Shown here piece after piece: positions 24,866-38,063 of a stretch of 64,000 nt of DNA. The stretch's first letter is position 1. Each line of letters begins with the position of its first letter. A program made the position numbers and the translations under genes. The notes under the pieces were generated by a model. It worked only from the letters and a program-made list of their open reading frames with translations, was not told where the DNA came from and searched no databases. The stretch is from Hirudo medicinalis (taxonomy: Eukaryota > Annelida > Clitellata > Hirudinida > Hirudinidae), in NCBI GenBank assembly GCA_011800805.1, contig MPNW01000003.1, positions 23,007 through 87,006 of the forward strand. The letters are read 5' to 3'.

Positions 24866-24916
24866 AAATAATAACAACAACAACAATAAAAATAAAAATA
24901 ATAATAATAATAATAA
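24866..24916. repeat. A-rich microsatellite (AAC)n/(AAT)n
   Basis: Simple run of AAT, AAC and AAAAT units ending in eight or so AAT repeats. It lies in the presumed first intron region of the channel gene. Confidence 0.8.
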
Positions 24917-27900
24917 CACAGTTTTAGTATCTCAAAGTCAAATTTCAACTTAAAATCATTTGCACACTATTTTTAAGAGATCTCCCTTAATTCTCTTTTC
25001 TATTTTCCTCGTTCTAATATAATTTACACTGGGGAATGTTGTTTTATTATACAATTTTCTGCCGAGCAATAAACTCTTTAAGAAGCCATGAACCAAGAAT
25101 TTTCGAGATAATCTATTTTTGAAATGTCAAAATCAAAATAACAAAATCAAATTATAAAAAAAATAACTAAAAACATACTTTAAAAACTGGATCAACTATA
25201 ACATTTATTTTATTTTAAACAAAGTTTTACTTTATTTTAAATAATTTTTTATTGTGATTTACTCTGAAAGTATTTTTTTTGTAGGTCTGCACCATTTTTG
25301 GAAAATGTCTTATTAGAGTAAAACAGTGTCGTAAAAGTAAGAGCCGGAAATTTTGATTTTATCCCGAGTTTGCAAGATTTGCTAAGAGCAAGCTTTATTA
25401 TTTTAGTTTTGTTTTTAAAATTGTCAGGATGGTTTCAATTGTTGAAACATTGTAACTCGCGGCTAGCCCGTTTGATTCCATTATAGAATCAGAGTTTGAA
25501 TATTTAAATCAATCTTAAAGTATAAAACTAAAGTTTTGTGTTTAGTTTATTACTGATCAAAAGTAGGGATAATTCTGCAAAAACATAATCTTAATTTACT
25601 TAATGTCCCTCATTGTTTATGTAATTACTAATAACGTTAATAAACTTGAGCAATTCTTGGCATCGTAGGCAAGGCATGTAATGAGGCTCTGATAGGCAGT
25701 AAACCACCATCAACGTATTTTATAGAGGCCTCTTCGATTAGGGTTTTCCTGTGGTTTGAATATCTTGAAAATACTCAATAATGCTCATTGAAATAGTCGA
25801 AAGTTTCCTGCGTATGTGAAGAATCTTCCGAACCATGCCTGATGTTAGAAAAAGGATAGATCCATGAAGGCATACGGCATAAAAGTTGGGAATCATCGTG
25901 CAAAAACGAGGTAAAAGGGTCAATATTATCAGCGCTGAAATGCTCAAAGACTGGCCGAGCAATCGTGCACGCGAGTGCACAAATCGTCTCCTGAACTGGG
26001 AAGATAGTGGCACTTTACAAGTTCTAATATCTGATTTTATTCTAAATAATAACAACTTAAATTTTCTTCTATTCTTCCTAGTAAGTCCGTTCAAGGTCTC
26101 AAGTCTTTTTACTGACCAAAAAGGTTTCTATCGACCAAATCCCGAATGAGACCATCGATCAAAATATTGTGAAATTATTAGAATGTAATCGTCTTGGATA
26201 CTACAGCGAAATTGCACTTGAGAGATATTGTGAAGCAGTGCGAAGATAACGATAATGACTTATAAAAAATATTAAATGCAAAATAGTCGAGATAAAATTG
26301 GAAGAGCGCCTGATTGAAGATGAAAGTAAAAGTATATTAACAGGTTTGAAAAAGTATTGTGAAAATGTCATCAAAGGAATTGAAGACAGATTTAATGTCA
26401 AATCGATTGAGATTATGTCGATTTGAGACTTTTAATCAATGTCAGGTCTACAAGACAAAGAAGTCATAAATTTTTGTAACTTTTCCTGTTGAAATAGTTT
26501 TGTTAATTGTTCTAAAACTATGTTATGCTGTTCTGGGACACTCGGAAGTTGGTGAGAAGTTGCAGCGAGTAGCTTGTCGTGGTGAAGTTGTCGATAGAAA
26601 CGTTGTATAGAAAGACTTTAGTCAAGTTCCTTAATTGCTTGAAGTTGACAGTTATATTCAGTTGTTTATTAAACTATTAACTATTGTTTCCGTTTATTTC
26701 CATAATTTTCAATATTCCCATTCATAACGCTGAAGCTGTACTTGGTGATTTGTAATCTTTTACATTTTCCATGAAGTCTATGGTTAGTTGTGAAAGATAC
26801 AAAGCAGACGAAAGCCCATTTACAAAAATATTGGAAGCTGATATGGGGTGCTGCGAGTTACAAGCGCTCTGTAAAATCTTTCTTGTTAATCCAGTAACAA
26901 AAATACCCCCCAACTCTTGAAATGCCCTCCCCCCGAATCACATTGTCTGAAAAAAACCTGCTTGGATGATGCTTGAATTATTATGGTGAGCACACCAGTC
27001 CGACACCATGTTTCGCATTCAAGGTTTCTCATTTCTCCATGCAGAGGTGTCAATCTTGATATCCCGAGACGTCTGCAAGCATTTTAGCAGTCTAAAGCCC
27101 GGGGGAGTTTCTGTGGAATTCTCTACTCTGACAATTTCTTCCTTTTTGGCCATTAACATTTTGCGACATAATCTAATTTTGTGAATTGAAGTGAGTCATG
27201 CGTATGTATTCTTTTCCGAGGCGAAACATTGGAAGCGTGCGATTAATGCGGAATACAAAGAAACCACAATTTATTCGATCATCGTCATCGCGGGAGCCAG
27301 TAAAGTTTTGATCATATTTTTGAAAGGACTTGTTATTTATGAGATAAGGTTGATCGATGGAGTGTTTGGAAGGAAATACTTTGCCGCATGGAATGTGCGT
27401 CTATTTGCCTCTTTCTCACAAGTCACACAAATTTTTGTCTTTTTTTTTATGATGCATGTAATGATGTTAACTCGACTTCTCAGAAGATTAGTTTAATATG
27501 ACGTAGCCGAGAACTCAAGCTTGGAATAAAATGCCCCACAGAAGATGAATAGCTCAATTTTTCTTCCTCGATCCGGGGCCGGAGTTTAATTTTTCTGCCA
27601 CCTGAAAAATAAACCAGAGAGCTGCACAGATGCATGAGCCCTCTCCATCATCGCGTAGTGGCAGTCCGCTTTTGCTTCAGGATAAAACGATACCTTAGCT
27701 TGCAATTTTAAATTTTTGTTTGAGAAAACTTGACATGTTGAAAGGTAGAATAATCAACCAGATTCCAGGAGATTTAACCAAAGATTGAAAATGGAACTTC
27801 GAGTTGAATGGTGTCAGGCTGATTGACAACTCACGAATCTTGAAAAAACTGATTTGGCGTCGAAGCTTGGTGTGTTGCCAAAAGTCCACCACTCACAATG

Positions 27901-28822
27901 CCAATACAAAATCAGTTCGCGCCTGACAGTATTTGCATATTTCAGTTCCAGGAGGTTTGTTTGGCTTTCCGATTGGGCGTGTTTTCCATGCATGTGCATG
28001 ACCCTGCTTTGCGGTCATCCGTTATGCGGTCGGAGGTCCATTCTTCTGAGCTTTTAGAAATCTTGACTGAGTTGAAATGAGATGGTTGTGCTTGGTTTAT
28101 CATTCGGAGTGCACCTTCTAAAAAATAGCCTTGCCTTCCACTTTGTTTTTATAACAAATGCACTTCGATCTACAACGTTACTGAAATGAGATGCAAAAAG
28201 CAGGAAAAATGAGGAACATGTAAATCATTATCAAGTCTGAGAAATAATTTAGTGTGCGTTGAGGAATTCATAATTTACTTTTGTTAATTATGAATTGTAT
28301 TATGTATTATGCATTTATTGATTCGATATTTGACATGGCAGGAACTATGCCAATTGATTTGATATTTTGTTAATCTAAACACTCCTCGACACTAGTTATA
28401 CATGTATAAATTTATATTTTTTGAATAAAAGGAAATCTTCCATTCAAGCGTGAACAGATGCATCCACTTTTCAGTAAATTGTCGAAAGTTTCTTCCATTT
28501 CATTTTGTATTTTATCTGCGAGAGCGAAAGTGTTTTTAGTAATTATTAAAATGTGAAATGCCGATAACATACAACTCCTTGAAATGCTTAGAAAGTCGTT
28601 AAAAGTCCTCGTTAAATTGTGCCATCAAACTTTATATTTAACTTATACTTAAAAAATACTACTAATAACATTTTGTCGTTAAAAACTGGAGACCATCCAT
28701 AATGAAATGATATTAGCAGCAAGATTGACGTTAAGGATAAAGCATCTCCCCTGCCCAACGGAAGGACGGGAAATCAAGAAAAATGGCGGAGAATAAAAGG
28801 CAGAGGTCGGAGCGATGATGGC

Positions 28823-29352
28823 TGCATTGGCGCACCCAGGGGGTTGTGGGTTAACGTTAGGGTTAGGGGTTCTAAGCTCCCAAAAATTTTTAAAAATAAA
28901 AAAAAATTAGTAACTGATTCTAATTATCGATATTTAACAAATATTATCGGCTCCGAAATAATATAACGCGGCAAAAATATTTGAATAATCAAAACGATTT
29001 AAGTGCATCTCTTACAGAACTCATTGTTGAGCTTAGACTTTGGTAGAGAAGACTTCTAAGACTTGAAAGGATTAATTTACTAAAACATACAAGAAATGCT
29101 TTTCAACATTGTAAAGATTACATGATGCCAAATATTAATACATTACTTCATTATTGGCCATACTGCAGAGTGTTTACAACAGAGAATGAAAGATCTTTCT
29201 ATGTGTTACGTCGTTTAAAAACCTATTTGAGAAGAAGTGCATCTGAGAACTGATTAAAAGGCTTAACTCTTCTGTATTTGTATAGAAACTTGGCACCAAC
29301 AGTGGAATCAATTCTAGATAAAATGGATGAAACAAAGAGAATTGTACATTAA
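28823..29352 (+). pseudogene. Degenerate hAT transposase C-terminal (dimerisation) domain
   Basis: From about 29106 to 29352 one frame reads as the hAT C-terminal domain: MMPNINTLLHYWPYC, then FTTENERSFYVLRRLKTYLR, then LKGLTLLYLYRN. ERSF-x2-LRRLKTYLR is the family hallmark. A TGA at 29251-29253 interrupts it between the SEN and LKG residues. It ends at a TAA soon after KMDETKRIVH. The left end near 28823 (GGCGCACCCAGGGGG) resembles the terminal repeats of ZMYM1-like hAT elements. Upstream sequence is too decayed to read. Confidence 0.75.
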
Positions 29353-29564
29353 TTTACAACTAAAAGTGTTGTTTTGACATATACCATATTTGAAACTGTT
29401 TATAATTTTGAAATAAATTGAAACTAGTTAATTTTGTGTCTTGTTTAAAAAACAAATTATGAAGAATGGTTCATTTAAATTTAAATAATTGGCATGTAGC
29501 ATAACATAGCCTTAGAAATACCATCTCTGAAAAGATAAAAACCTAAAAACAGGTAATCAACAAA

Positions 29565-29682
29565 CTTGGGGTACTTGTACTTGCACTCTAGTACTACTCG
29601 AGTACCAATTTCAGGTACTTGTACTCGTACTCGGTTGGACCCTGAGTACTTGTACTTGTATGTGGACCTCAGTATTTGGTCC
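29565..29682. repeat. Degenerate GTACTTGTACTCG repeat
   Basis: About 120 bp of diverged units of (G)TACTTGTACTYG, including the palindromic core TACTCGAGTA. Such strings often occur in the sub-terminal regions of hAT-type DNA transposons. The location shortly after the hAT relic fits that, but a link is not shown. Confidence 0.55.
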
Positions 29683-30767
29683 CATGTCTGATATTCAGAA
29701 ATCAACCCCTTTGTTGCTAGAACTCTTGGAGTCTTAGAAATGAAGTTGAATGGCAGCATAAATGAGAGATGTCAGGATGTTGTTCAATTCAAAACGTGAT
29801 AAAACCCACAAAATCATGTGGTCGTCAAACTCTTAAATTATACACAAGCCTCTTATAATTACTTTCTCAGAACTGGATGTTCTGGAAATATCATTTCGTA
29901 TATCAAATCGTATGTGGGAGTTGCACGTGTCAGACTCGAGGCGGTGTTTTTTGATGATGGATGTCATCTAACTTCTAAACGTTTCTTATTTCATTCCAAT
30001 TCCAGCTTTTCCAGATTGTTTGATGCTCCCTAATCTCGCCGGAAAATGAATTATGCTTTCCAAGTTATTTTATAATTTTCACTTTAAAACATTCGATTTC
30101 TAAGAAACTTCCATCACTTCGTAAAGATGGCGATCTTGTACTGAGATTAACAATTAAATTAAAGTTAATTAAAATTAAGCTAGTATTAATTACCATTTTA
30201 TCCACTCCGGATAAGAAAATGTAGCGCAAGAAACCGAGAAAAGTGGTACAAACGAGGCCGTTTGCTTGGCGTTTGTATGGATCTTACAAAGGATCAATCA
30301 TGAGGGCCTCATTTCATAGGAACTGAGCGGGAAAGGTTAAAGGGGAGTTGGCCATAAAAGTCCACAATGAATTCATAACTTCTCTAAGCAATGTCATTTT
30401 ACTAATCCTGCATATTGAGGGACACCCACAGACTTTATTCGTCTTGAGAAATTTTATCCAAGTTGCATCTATCCATCCACTTCGTGACACGATGAGTTGG
30501 AATTTTTAACGTTTTGATGTTAACAGTTGTTAGGAGATCAAAAGGTAAATGTTATTAAATATATATGTATGAGAAGTAAAGCTATAACGTTGTTTATGAT
30601 GATAAGTTTGAAATAAATCTAACTTGTTAATTATTACCTTGCCAGTGTTTCCTCTCTGTTTGACCGGCTGCTCGTTGACTACAACCCAGAAGAGCCACCC
30701 ATGAAAGGTAACTAGCCAGGTTTTAAGTTCATTTTTATTATGATTTTCCATCACTTGCTTGTTTCAG

Positions 30768-33700
30768 ATCGTCCAACGGAAGTCATGTTGGGGATCTATG
30801 TCAACAGTTTCTACTCCATCAGTGAACAGACCATGGTGAGACTATTAAAAACTCCACAAAACTAATTAACGTCGTTAATTTCCTCTTTATCATCGTCATC
30901 ATCTAAAACCATCATCATCGTCATCATCTAAAACCATCATCATTGTCGTCGTCGTCGTCATTATCATCTTTTGACCTCATTAATTTAATTATCTTAACTG
31001 ATACTAACATAATCGTTGTTCGTAAGAAATTTATTTTAGGATTTATTTATAAAATTCAGTGTTTAAATCATAATAAAAATAAAGTCGTTTGAGCAAAAAA
31101 TGTTTTAATTTAAAAATTCCAACGAAGCACCTTCTCCTAGGATGCAATTGTTTCGAAGATTTTATAAGCCTACTAACTTTATAGGACAACACTTTTATAT
31201 AAATTACCTGGAAATTATATTCATTCATATTTACTGTTGCGGTTATATTTTATGAACGGACAGTTTTTTCGGAAAGGAAACAAATTGAGTTTATGCGACG
31301 ACTTATTGAATACGTGAGAGATATCAAAAATGTTGGATGATGTTATTCCTCGTTCAGGAATATTCCGTGAGAATGTACCTCATTCTTCCTCATTCAGGAT
31401 TATTCCGTGAGTATGTACCTCAGACAGCAGTGGAGGGATCCGCGACTCAGCTTCACCCCGATCTCCAACAAAACCATAAAATTCAGACTGGGACCCGGTA
31501 AGTGGAACAAGGTCTGGACACCCGATACTTTCTTCAGGAACGAGAAAAGGGCGACCTTTCATGAGGTGACGGTTGAGAACAGATTATTAAGGCTGAACGC
31601 CACAGGTCACCTCTGGTATGTCACTAAGTAAGCATTGCCCTCGGTCTTTCTGAGTCACAAGACGGTCAATTCTAATTAATGAATTTCAGAATTTCTGCAA
31701 CCCTCTCATGTCCCATGAAGCTCCAAAAATATCCACTCGACACGCAGAGATGTCCCATGATGTTCGAAAGTTGTGAGTGAAATTATATTATACTCCTATT
31801 TTAATCCAATCTATTCTAATTATTTCATGCAATAACGTTCCAAAGTTATAATTAATCTATTGTCATATTTATTTCACATTAAAAATTGTTTATTTGACAT
31901 CATATTACGGAACAAAGATCCAATAAAATGAATGCTCTTTATGGGAGACTTCCACCAACAATTATAAAATTGGAAAATATATTTTGAATTTTTAAGAATT
32001 TATTTCATCTCCGTCGAGAGTAAGGGTTGTAGTGGCTTCAAGATGGTGAATAGTGCATGGCGGAGGACTCTTTTATGACGTGGAACGTGGTAACAAAATA
32101 CCATTAATATCCGTGCCTTTGTCATAAATTGCTTCGCATTTGTTGTAATGAACATCCATAGTAATACAACATTACATTTTACTATCATTTAATTATGCCA
32201 ACCTTTTTTACGGTTTCAAAACAGGTTTGACTATCAGTTATTAGGTTATTATTGTTGTTGTCATTGTTATTATCATCATGATCATCATCATAATCATAAT
32301 ATTAGGCTGCATAAACTCTCGAATCAACTTCACCGAGCCGCGTTCTTCAAGAAGAATAAGCAATAAATTCAGTCATTTCTTGATCGATGATTAGCCGATG
32401 ACAGGGCATCATAAGTTCTCACTGGACATGAATCACTCCCATTTCTGTTTGGTGGAAGTTAATGGGGCCCCAGAGAATGCACGTTCAGCCTCACAACAAT
32501 CCTCTGGTCACGAGTAAACCAACAAAAGAGACGTGAAATCCTCCTGTGAAATTTAAAATTAAGAAAGTGCTGCAATTAGACAGCTTCTAATTAGATAATG
32601 GAAGGAGTGCCTTAAGAAGCAACACTCGTAAAATTTAAGTATATCGCCCCGAACCGATGAAAACTTCTTGATGAGATTAATGCAAAGTTGTCTCGCTTCT
32701 CAGCAATTAATTCAGACGAGTTTCTCGACTGGCGCGACATTTGGAAATTAAAAACAGAAATCTTTGTTTTCCCGTGAAATCCTTGCCGAATAAAAAAAAA
32801 CATTGGCTCGAAAATAAGAAATTGAAGGTCTTTTGCGGTTTTTGTTTCTGGATTTAACATCACTCAATTCACCGATTTATAGCAAAGTTGACGTTGTTTC
32901 ACTTAAAGTGACCTGTCGAAATTATTTCCTAGTCGGCTACACAATGGACACCATGTACTTCAACTGGATGGAGAACCCGGTGGAAATCGACAAAAACCTC
33001 CAACTCCCGCAGTTCTCTCTGGTCCACAATCTGAGGCATGACTGTTCACAAAACTACACAGCAGGTTCGCTTTGTTTTGCCTCAGAATAACAAATGAAGC
33101 TTGTAACTCCACCATAGGCCTTCAAAAAGCAGTAATTATTCCTGCCGGGAATATTTCATTTATGTAACGCCGAACTTCAGAAGTCCTTAACTTTTTATGT
33201 TCACAATTCTGGAGACATTCAAACCGACCGTGCATCATTAGATCTTTAAGATCAGAATGAGCATAATAATTATTAACAATCATAGTCATTATAATCCATA
33301 TTATTTACAACATCACCACAGACTGTGGGGATAACCCTCGTCACAAGGTTGAAAATTGATTATAACAGATACGTTATAACCCATAAATCACGAATATGAT
33401 GTCCGTGTTGGCATCATGTTCCAATTTCTCCAGCACAATGAATGCTTTTCCACGGCATATTATCAACTTCTGCGTCCCGGAATAACGCCCACACGGAACA
33501 TGTGATCGATTTGTCAAAAATGTGGAAAGCAGCGGAAGATGTGGAGATTGTTGCAAAAAGTTCGCCATCACGAAAGTTCTTTAATAATTCATTTAATTCC
33601 TTGAAAGGGAACATTTTAAGGACCACGTTCTGGCAACTTGAAATTCGAGTTTTTAAGGAAGAATTTTTTTTTATTTATTTCTTAATTTCGGCATTTAAAA

Positions 33701-36700
33701 AGTTGAAGTCTTTCTTTGAAACGTCTATGATTAAATTAGTTCATAATACAACAGAGCTAACAGCAATTCTTACGAACATTTCAGTCATTTCAATGCGCCA
33801 TTGAATCCAATTGAGCCTCACCAGTGAGCAGCTCGTGCTGCCACTTTCCTTGATTCACAACTCGATGCGTTTCCTTTCATTGAATTTCTTTTTAAAAGTT
33901 TTCACTTTTTAATTCAATCGGAATTTACGACAAGATATTTTTTGATGAAACATCTTTATTTATTCCGAATACTAACATTAACAGTTTAATCGATTTGAGT
34001 CAGTTTCTTGATTTTATCTACATTTTTTTTAAAAAGCAGCAAATTCAACTTTCGAGATGCAATTTGTTGTCAAATTGGATTCTAGAGTGGAGGCGAATAG
34101 CTAATACATGATTTGAGGTTTTGAATGTGGAAATATTGGATCGCGTTTTTATATTTGAGTACAAACATGACGTGATTACATTCATAAAGGACCACGTGTG
34201 AAACTGACCACCAGTTAAACTAACAATCACCTATTTCTGTGAAATTCTGAAAATCATTTCATGGTATTTTGTACGAATAAATATTATGTGAAGAATCACA
34301 TTTTTAGTACCTTTCACGATTCTTTGTGATATTCAATCTGTCTTCGAATATTTCTTAGATTGTGGTATTAAAGCTCCTTGATCCATTCATTCTACATCTT
34401 TTGCAATTTCACCACAAACTCATAAAAATAAGTTTTCTTTAATTAAAACATTTGCATGGTATGATTGAGAAGGCCTGCAGAACAATCATAAACAAATTTC
34501 ATTTATTTTTTTCCTGGGGAAACTTTCTGCATGAATCAAATGACATTTTGTTAAATAATTGAGAATAACCTTGTAATAACCCTCGTTGTATTAGTTTTAG
34601 TTTAGAGGATTGAAGGAATATGAATCGATAGTCGGATATGACGAAGTTCACATACAATCAACATACAAACACAACATCCTCAGGTCAAATATAAAACTGC
34701 GATATGACATCTTCCCGTATGCTTTCCACTTTACCGAGTGAACGACCCAAATTCCTCTCAACATAATGGAAATATACACTTTCTCTGAGGATCGCACGAA
34801 ATTCCCATGTCTCTTGATAAATGGAGTTGAGTGAAAAGAGTTTCTTAATTTTGCATCCAAAAATGGAAAATGTGAAAAATTATCAATTTTAAGTAGGATT
34901 ATCAAGCTTTTAGAAGGATCCATGAAAAATTGTATTTTATAAAAATCGAACAAAAGTGGGAATTTTTATCTTGATCAAGATTCAGTTAAATCTTGTCGGC
35001 ATTAAAAGTCATTTTATTCATCTTAAAAATGAGGACAAATCACATATTTATCACTTAAAATCAAGTATGTTTTAAAACTATTTGTAACGTTTTGCGAAAT
35101 GATATTTCAACTTTTTAAACAATAAAAGATGGGAACTGACAAACTTCTTGCCGGATTTGAAAAGGCGTAAAATGTGTTTTTTTCCAAATGGAATATTTTC
35201 ACCTGAGGAAATCACCTTCGGTTGAATTCGGTTGTGTTCAATTCTCAGTGTTCTCATGCCTCGTGAAAGTGACTCAATTAATAGTGACTAATTGATGTTA
35301 GAATTTAATTACTACAATTACCATTCATCATGTCACAACAGTTGTCTTTGTCAAGAAAATGTTTAATATTAATAATGATTTCAGGCTCATTTCCCTGTTT
35401 ATCGATTGAGTTTGTTCTGCAAAGAGACGTTGGTTTCTTCATCATCCAAGTTTACATTCCCAGCATCCTCATCGTCATCTTATCGTGGGTTTCATTTTGG
35501 ATCAACATCGATGCTTCCCCAGCACGAGTTTCTCTTGGACTTCTGACTGTTCTCACGACGACCACTATGAGTGGAGGAGCCAGGTAGCCAATCGCATTAG
35601 ATGGCTATTAATAGAATGTCTTAACCAGTCATTTAATCAACCTTTAGAACATTAAACTGATTATGATTGACCTCAGCATTGACCAGAAGCGCCCAATAAA
35701 TGTCCTATAAATATTTCAAAACGCAAATTTATTTAAATTCTTTGCTCATCCAGAAAAACTAGTTCGGTTCTCCAAATGTTTATGGCTATTTGATCTAAAT
35801 CGTTGAAATTCACTGAAAAAGAAAAAGGCCGTACTTAAACTTATTATCAGGATGGACTGACCTACTTGACCATCATTCTCTGAGAAACTATTCCAGTCTT
35901 TCGTCCATCCATCCTCTTATCTGGCCGTTCATTTATTAGTGGAATCTTTTCAAGGGACTTTTACAGAACTTCATCAGCACTTCGTTTTGCCAAATTTTAC
36001 TCATTTTCTTCCACTTAAATCTGCTATTTATTGATGGCACCCTACAATGTATAATAAAAATATTAAATGTAGGAGAAACATGAATACTAACGATAATGAA
36101 CAGGGAATCCCTGCCTCGTGTGAGTTACATCAAAGCAATCGACGTATGGATGATCGTCTGCCTCATCTTCGTCTTTGCCTCCCTCATAGAGTACGCAGTC
36201 GTCAATGTCGTATCGAGAAGGGTTCGACCTTCACGTGGGCACATGGACGGAGGGCTTCTGCAACCCGTGACCTCTTCTGCTGGCCAACAAACCACTCGTT
36301 ATCCTCTCGCAGCCGACAAAAATGTCAGGATTTGTTTGTTCTACTACAAAGTTACAATTAAAATATTTTCATTCATTCCATCAACATGTTCGAAAGCATT
36401 TTCGATTTTCAACCCCGACAATGCGTTCTACCAGGAAGGGCTGAAAAGCTTTCATAACACAGAACTAGGAAAATTCATGGATTTTCAAGAGTGAAAAAAT
36501 ATTTCTAGAATGCAATTAATACATTCCCGCACCCTTTTTGTGATGATTATGGAGAATAATCAGGAGCAATTGTCATGAATTCCTGCTAAACGAATTCATA
36601 TAAAATCTCCTTCAAATCGTTTCAAAGCATTTCAAATCAATCGATAAATTTTGCAGTGTGCAGGCCTGATGAGGTGCCTTGCCTCCTGTGTTAATGTGAG

Positions 36701-37006
36701 TTCGTCAAAATCTTCCATAACGCTTTCAGCACATTACGATTCGATTTTTTTGACAATCTCATCGCTGTTGTTGATGCTAAGAAACATTTTACAAAACTGA
36801 AACAATTGTCACAGCTGAACGATGCTGACAGGCAGAACGACACATATCCATCTATCTCTCCTTGTGATGGACATTCCAAAACGCACGATCTTGAGATCAG
36901 TCGACGCAGGGCCAGATTCATTGACAAAGTCTCAAGGAAGGCATTTCCTATTTGTTTCATTATGTTCAACTTCGTCTACTGGATTTATTACGCCAAATTC
37001 GCTTGA
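30768..37006 (+). CDS. Glycine-receptor-like ligand-gated chloride channel subunit (Cys-loop family)
   Basis: Exons that join in frame: 30768-30835, 31398-31627, 31690-31772, 32933-33064, 35385-35583, 36104 to about 36221 or 36323, and 36815-37006 (stop). The extracellular part includes [17 protein letters not shown] and the Cys-loop C-x13-C ([15 protein letters not shown]). ESFGYTMD follows, then a second cysteine pair C-x10-C at loop C, as in glycine receptors and GluCl. M1 reads [22 protein letters not shown]2 starts PARVSLG, the Pro-Ala-Arg signature of anion selectivity. M3 contains [22 protein letters not shown] cytoplasmic loop is followed by M4 ([16 protein letters not shown]). [15 protein letters not shown] is closest to glycine receptor alpha chains as I remember them, but GluCl or another invertebrate anion channel is possible. 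The M2 6' position is Leu instead of Thr. The N-terminal exon(s) lie upstream. Confidence 0.9.
30891..30968. repeat. (CAT)n/(CGT)n microsatellite
   Basis: CATCATCGTCATCATCTAAAAC occurs twice, followed by a GTC run. Non-coding, within the intron after the first certain channel exon. Confidence 0.75.
31346..31422 (+). repeat. 40-bp tandem duplication across a 3' splice site
   Basis: 31346-31382 and 31386-31422 are near-identical (3 differences in 37), period 40. Each has TTCCTCRTTCAG followed by GAWTATTCCGTGAG and ATGTACCTCA. The second copy supplies the correct acceptor for the exon starting at 31398. The first AG (exon would start at 31358) would shift the frame because 40 is not a multiple of 3. 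Confidence 0.8.
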
Positions 37007-37009
37007 AGG

Positions 37010-38060
37010 TTCATTGCTCTATGCCTTGTTATGCTGTCAGAAACATTTCGAATCAACTGAGGAATGTAAATCATCATTCCGATCATGAATTGAATTTTTG
37101 CGATGCTCTTATTTGGAATTATGTTTATTTATATAAGTATCGGTATTTCTTTGGAATTAGGTTAAATACATGTTTTAAAATAAATTTGAAACGAATTGAA
37201 ATGAGTTATCATGTGTAACCTCCACTTGATAAACTTATATTCTTCTTCATACAGTGGAACTTTGCACGTTGTTTTATTTGCAATTCCCTTCATGTACGAC
37301 TTTTTCGCTTTCTCGGTTGCTTAACCAAGTTGAAAATTATCTAGCGAAAGAACTTGGACCACAGTTTTGGAAATTTTTTAATTTTTCTTTGTTAGCAATG
37401 TTTTACGTTTTTTTAGCACCCCTTATTTCCCTTCAATAACATCTTTTATTTTAATAAGTGAATGAAAACCGAAGTAATTTTCGTTTCCTCAGCATGCAAA
37501 ATAATGGCAACAGGAGTGTACCTTTCAGGCGTATAACTCGTTGAATATTCAATTCCTCCGTACAATGGCGCATGACTGAGAACCCTTGTTTTACAATGTA
37601 CACTTCATTTATTTATTTTTATTTTTCTGGTCGTTCATTGGAAATCATCCTGAACAAATCTAATAAAATATCGCTGGCCAGACGTTGTTACAATAACTTT
37701 AAATTCAAGCCTCAAGGTCCCCTATTCAAGCCTATAAATTTTTATTAATAAATATTATTAAAATGTTTAAAGAAGCAATTGTATTGTAATTAATTGACAA
37801 TATTAATTAAACAAATGAAATTTAAATGTTATTAAAAATAATGTTAACGACTCTAATCCATCACCTTTTAGCCAGAATTCTAGATTCTGTAATTATTATT
37901 ATTATTAATTAAATTTTTTTATTAATTTAATTATTGCATGACATATATTTTATTTTTAGGATTTTAATGAATTGATAGTTTTTCTATAGTTTTCTACAAC
38001 AGCAACCCTTTTTATAAAATGTTGAAAGTGCATTACAAAGGAAGAACCTAATGTGAAACC
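37010..38060. other. Convergent intergenic region
   Basis: 3' UTR of the channel gene from the left, and of the gene at 38064-39827 from the right. It is very AT-rich after 37.7 kb. Minus-strand AATAAA near 37953 may serve the latter gene. No coding exon is recognised. The open frame at 37254-37439 has no family features. Confidence 0.5.
37174..37185 (+). promoter_or_regulatory. Candidate poly(A) signal of the channel gene
   Basis: AAAATAAATTTG about 170 bases after the stop codon. It contains AATAAA. Confidence 0.4.
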
Positions 38061-38063
38061 TCA

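Larger units (their letters stand above)
24061..30767. other. Presumed long 5' intron(s) of the channel gene
   Basis: One missing exon is expected here, encoding the extracellular segment before the DRPTEV block. I searched for a YD-x-RP-like segment ending one base into a codon and did not find it. The stretch also contains the hAT relic (28.8-29.35 kb), a possible older transposase scrap near 26.3 kb, and simple repeats. Confidence 0.4.

Noticed and set aside
28848..28878. Telomere-like GTTAGGGTTAGGGG
   Set aside because: Only two imperfect TTAGGG units, within the left end of a transposon relic. Not a telomeric tract.
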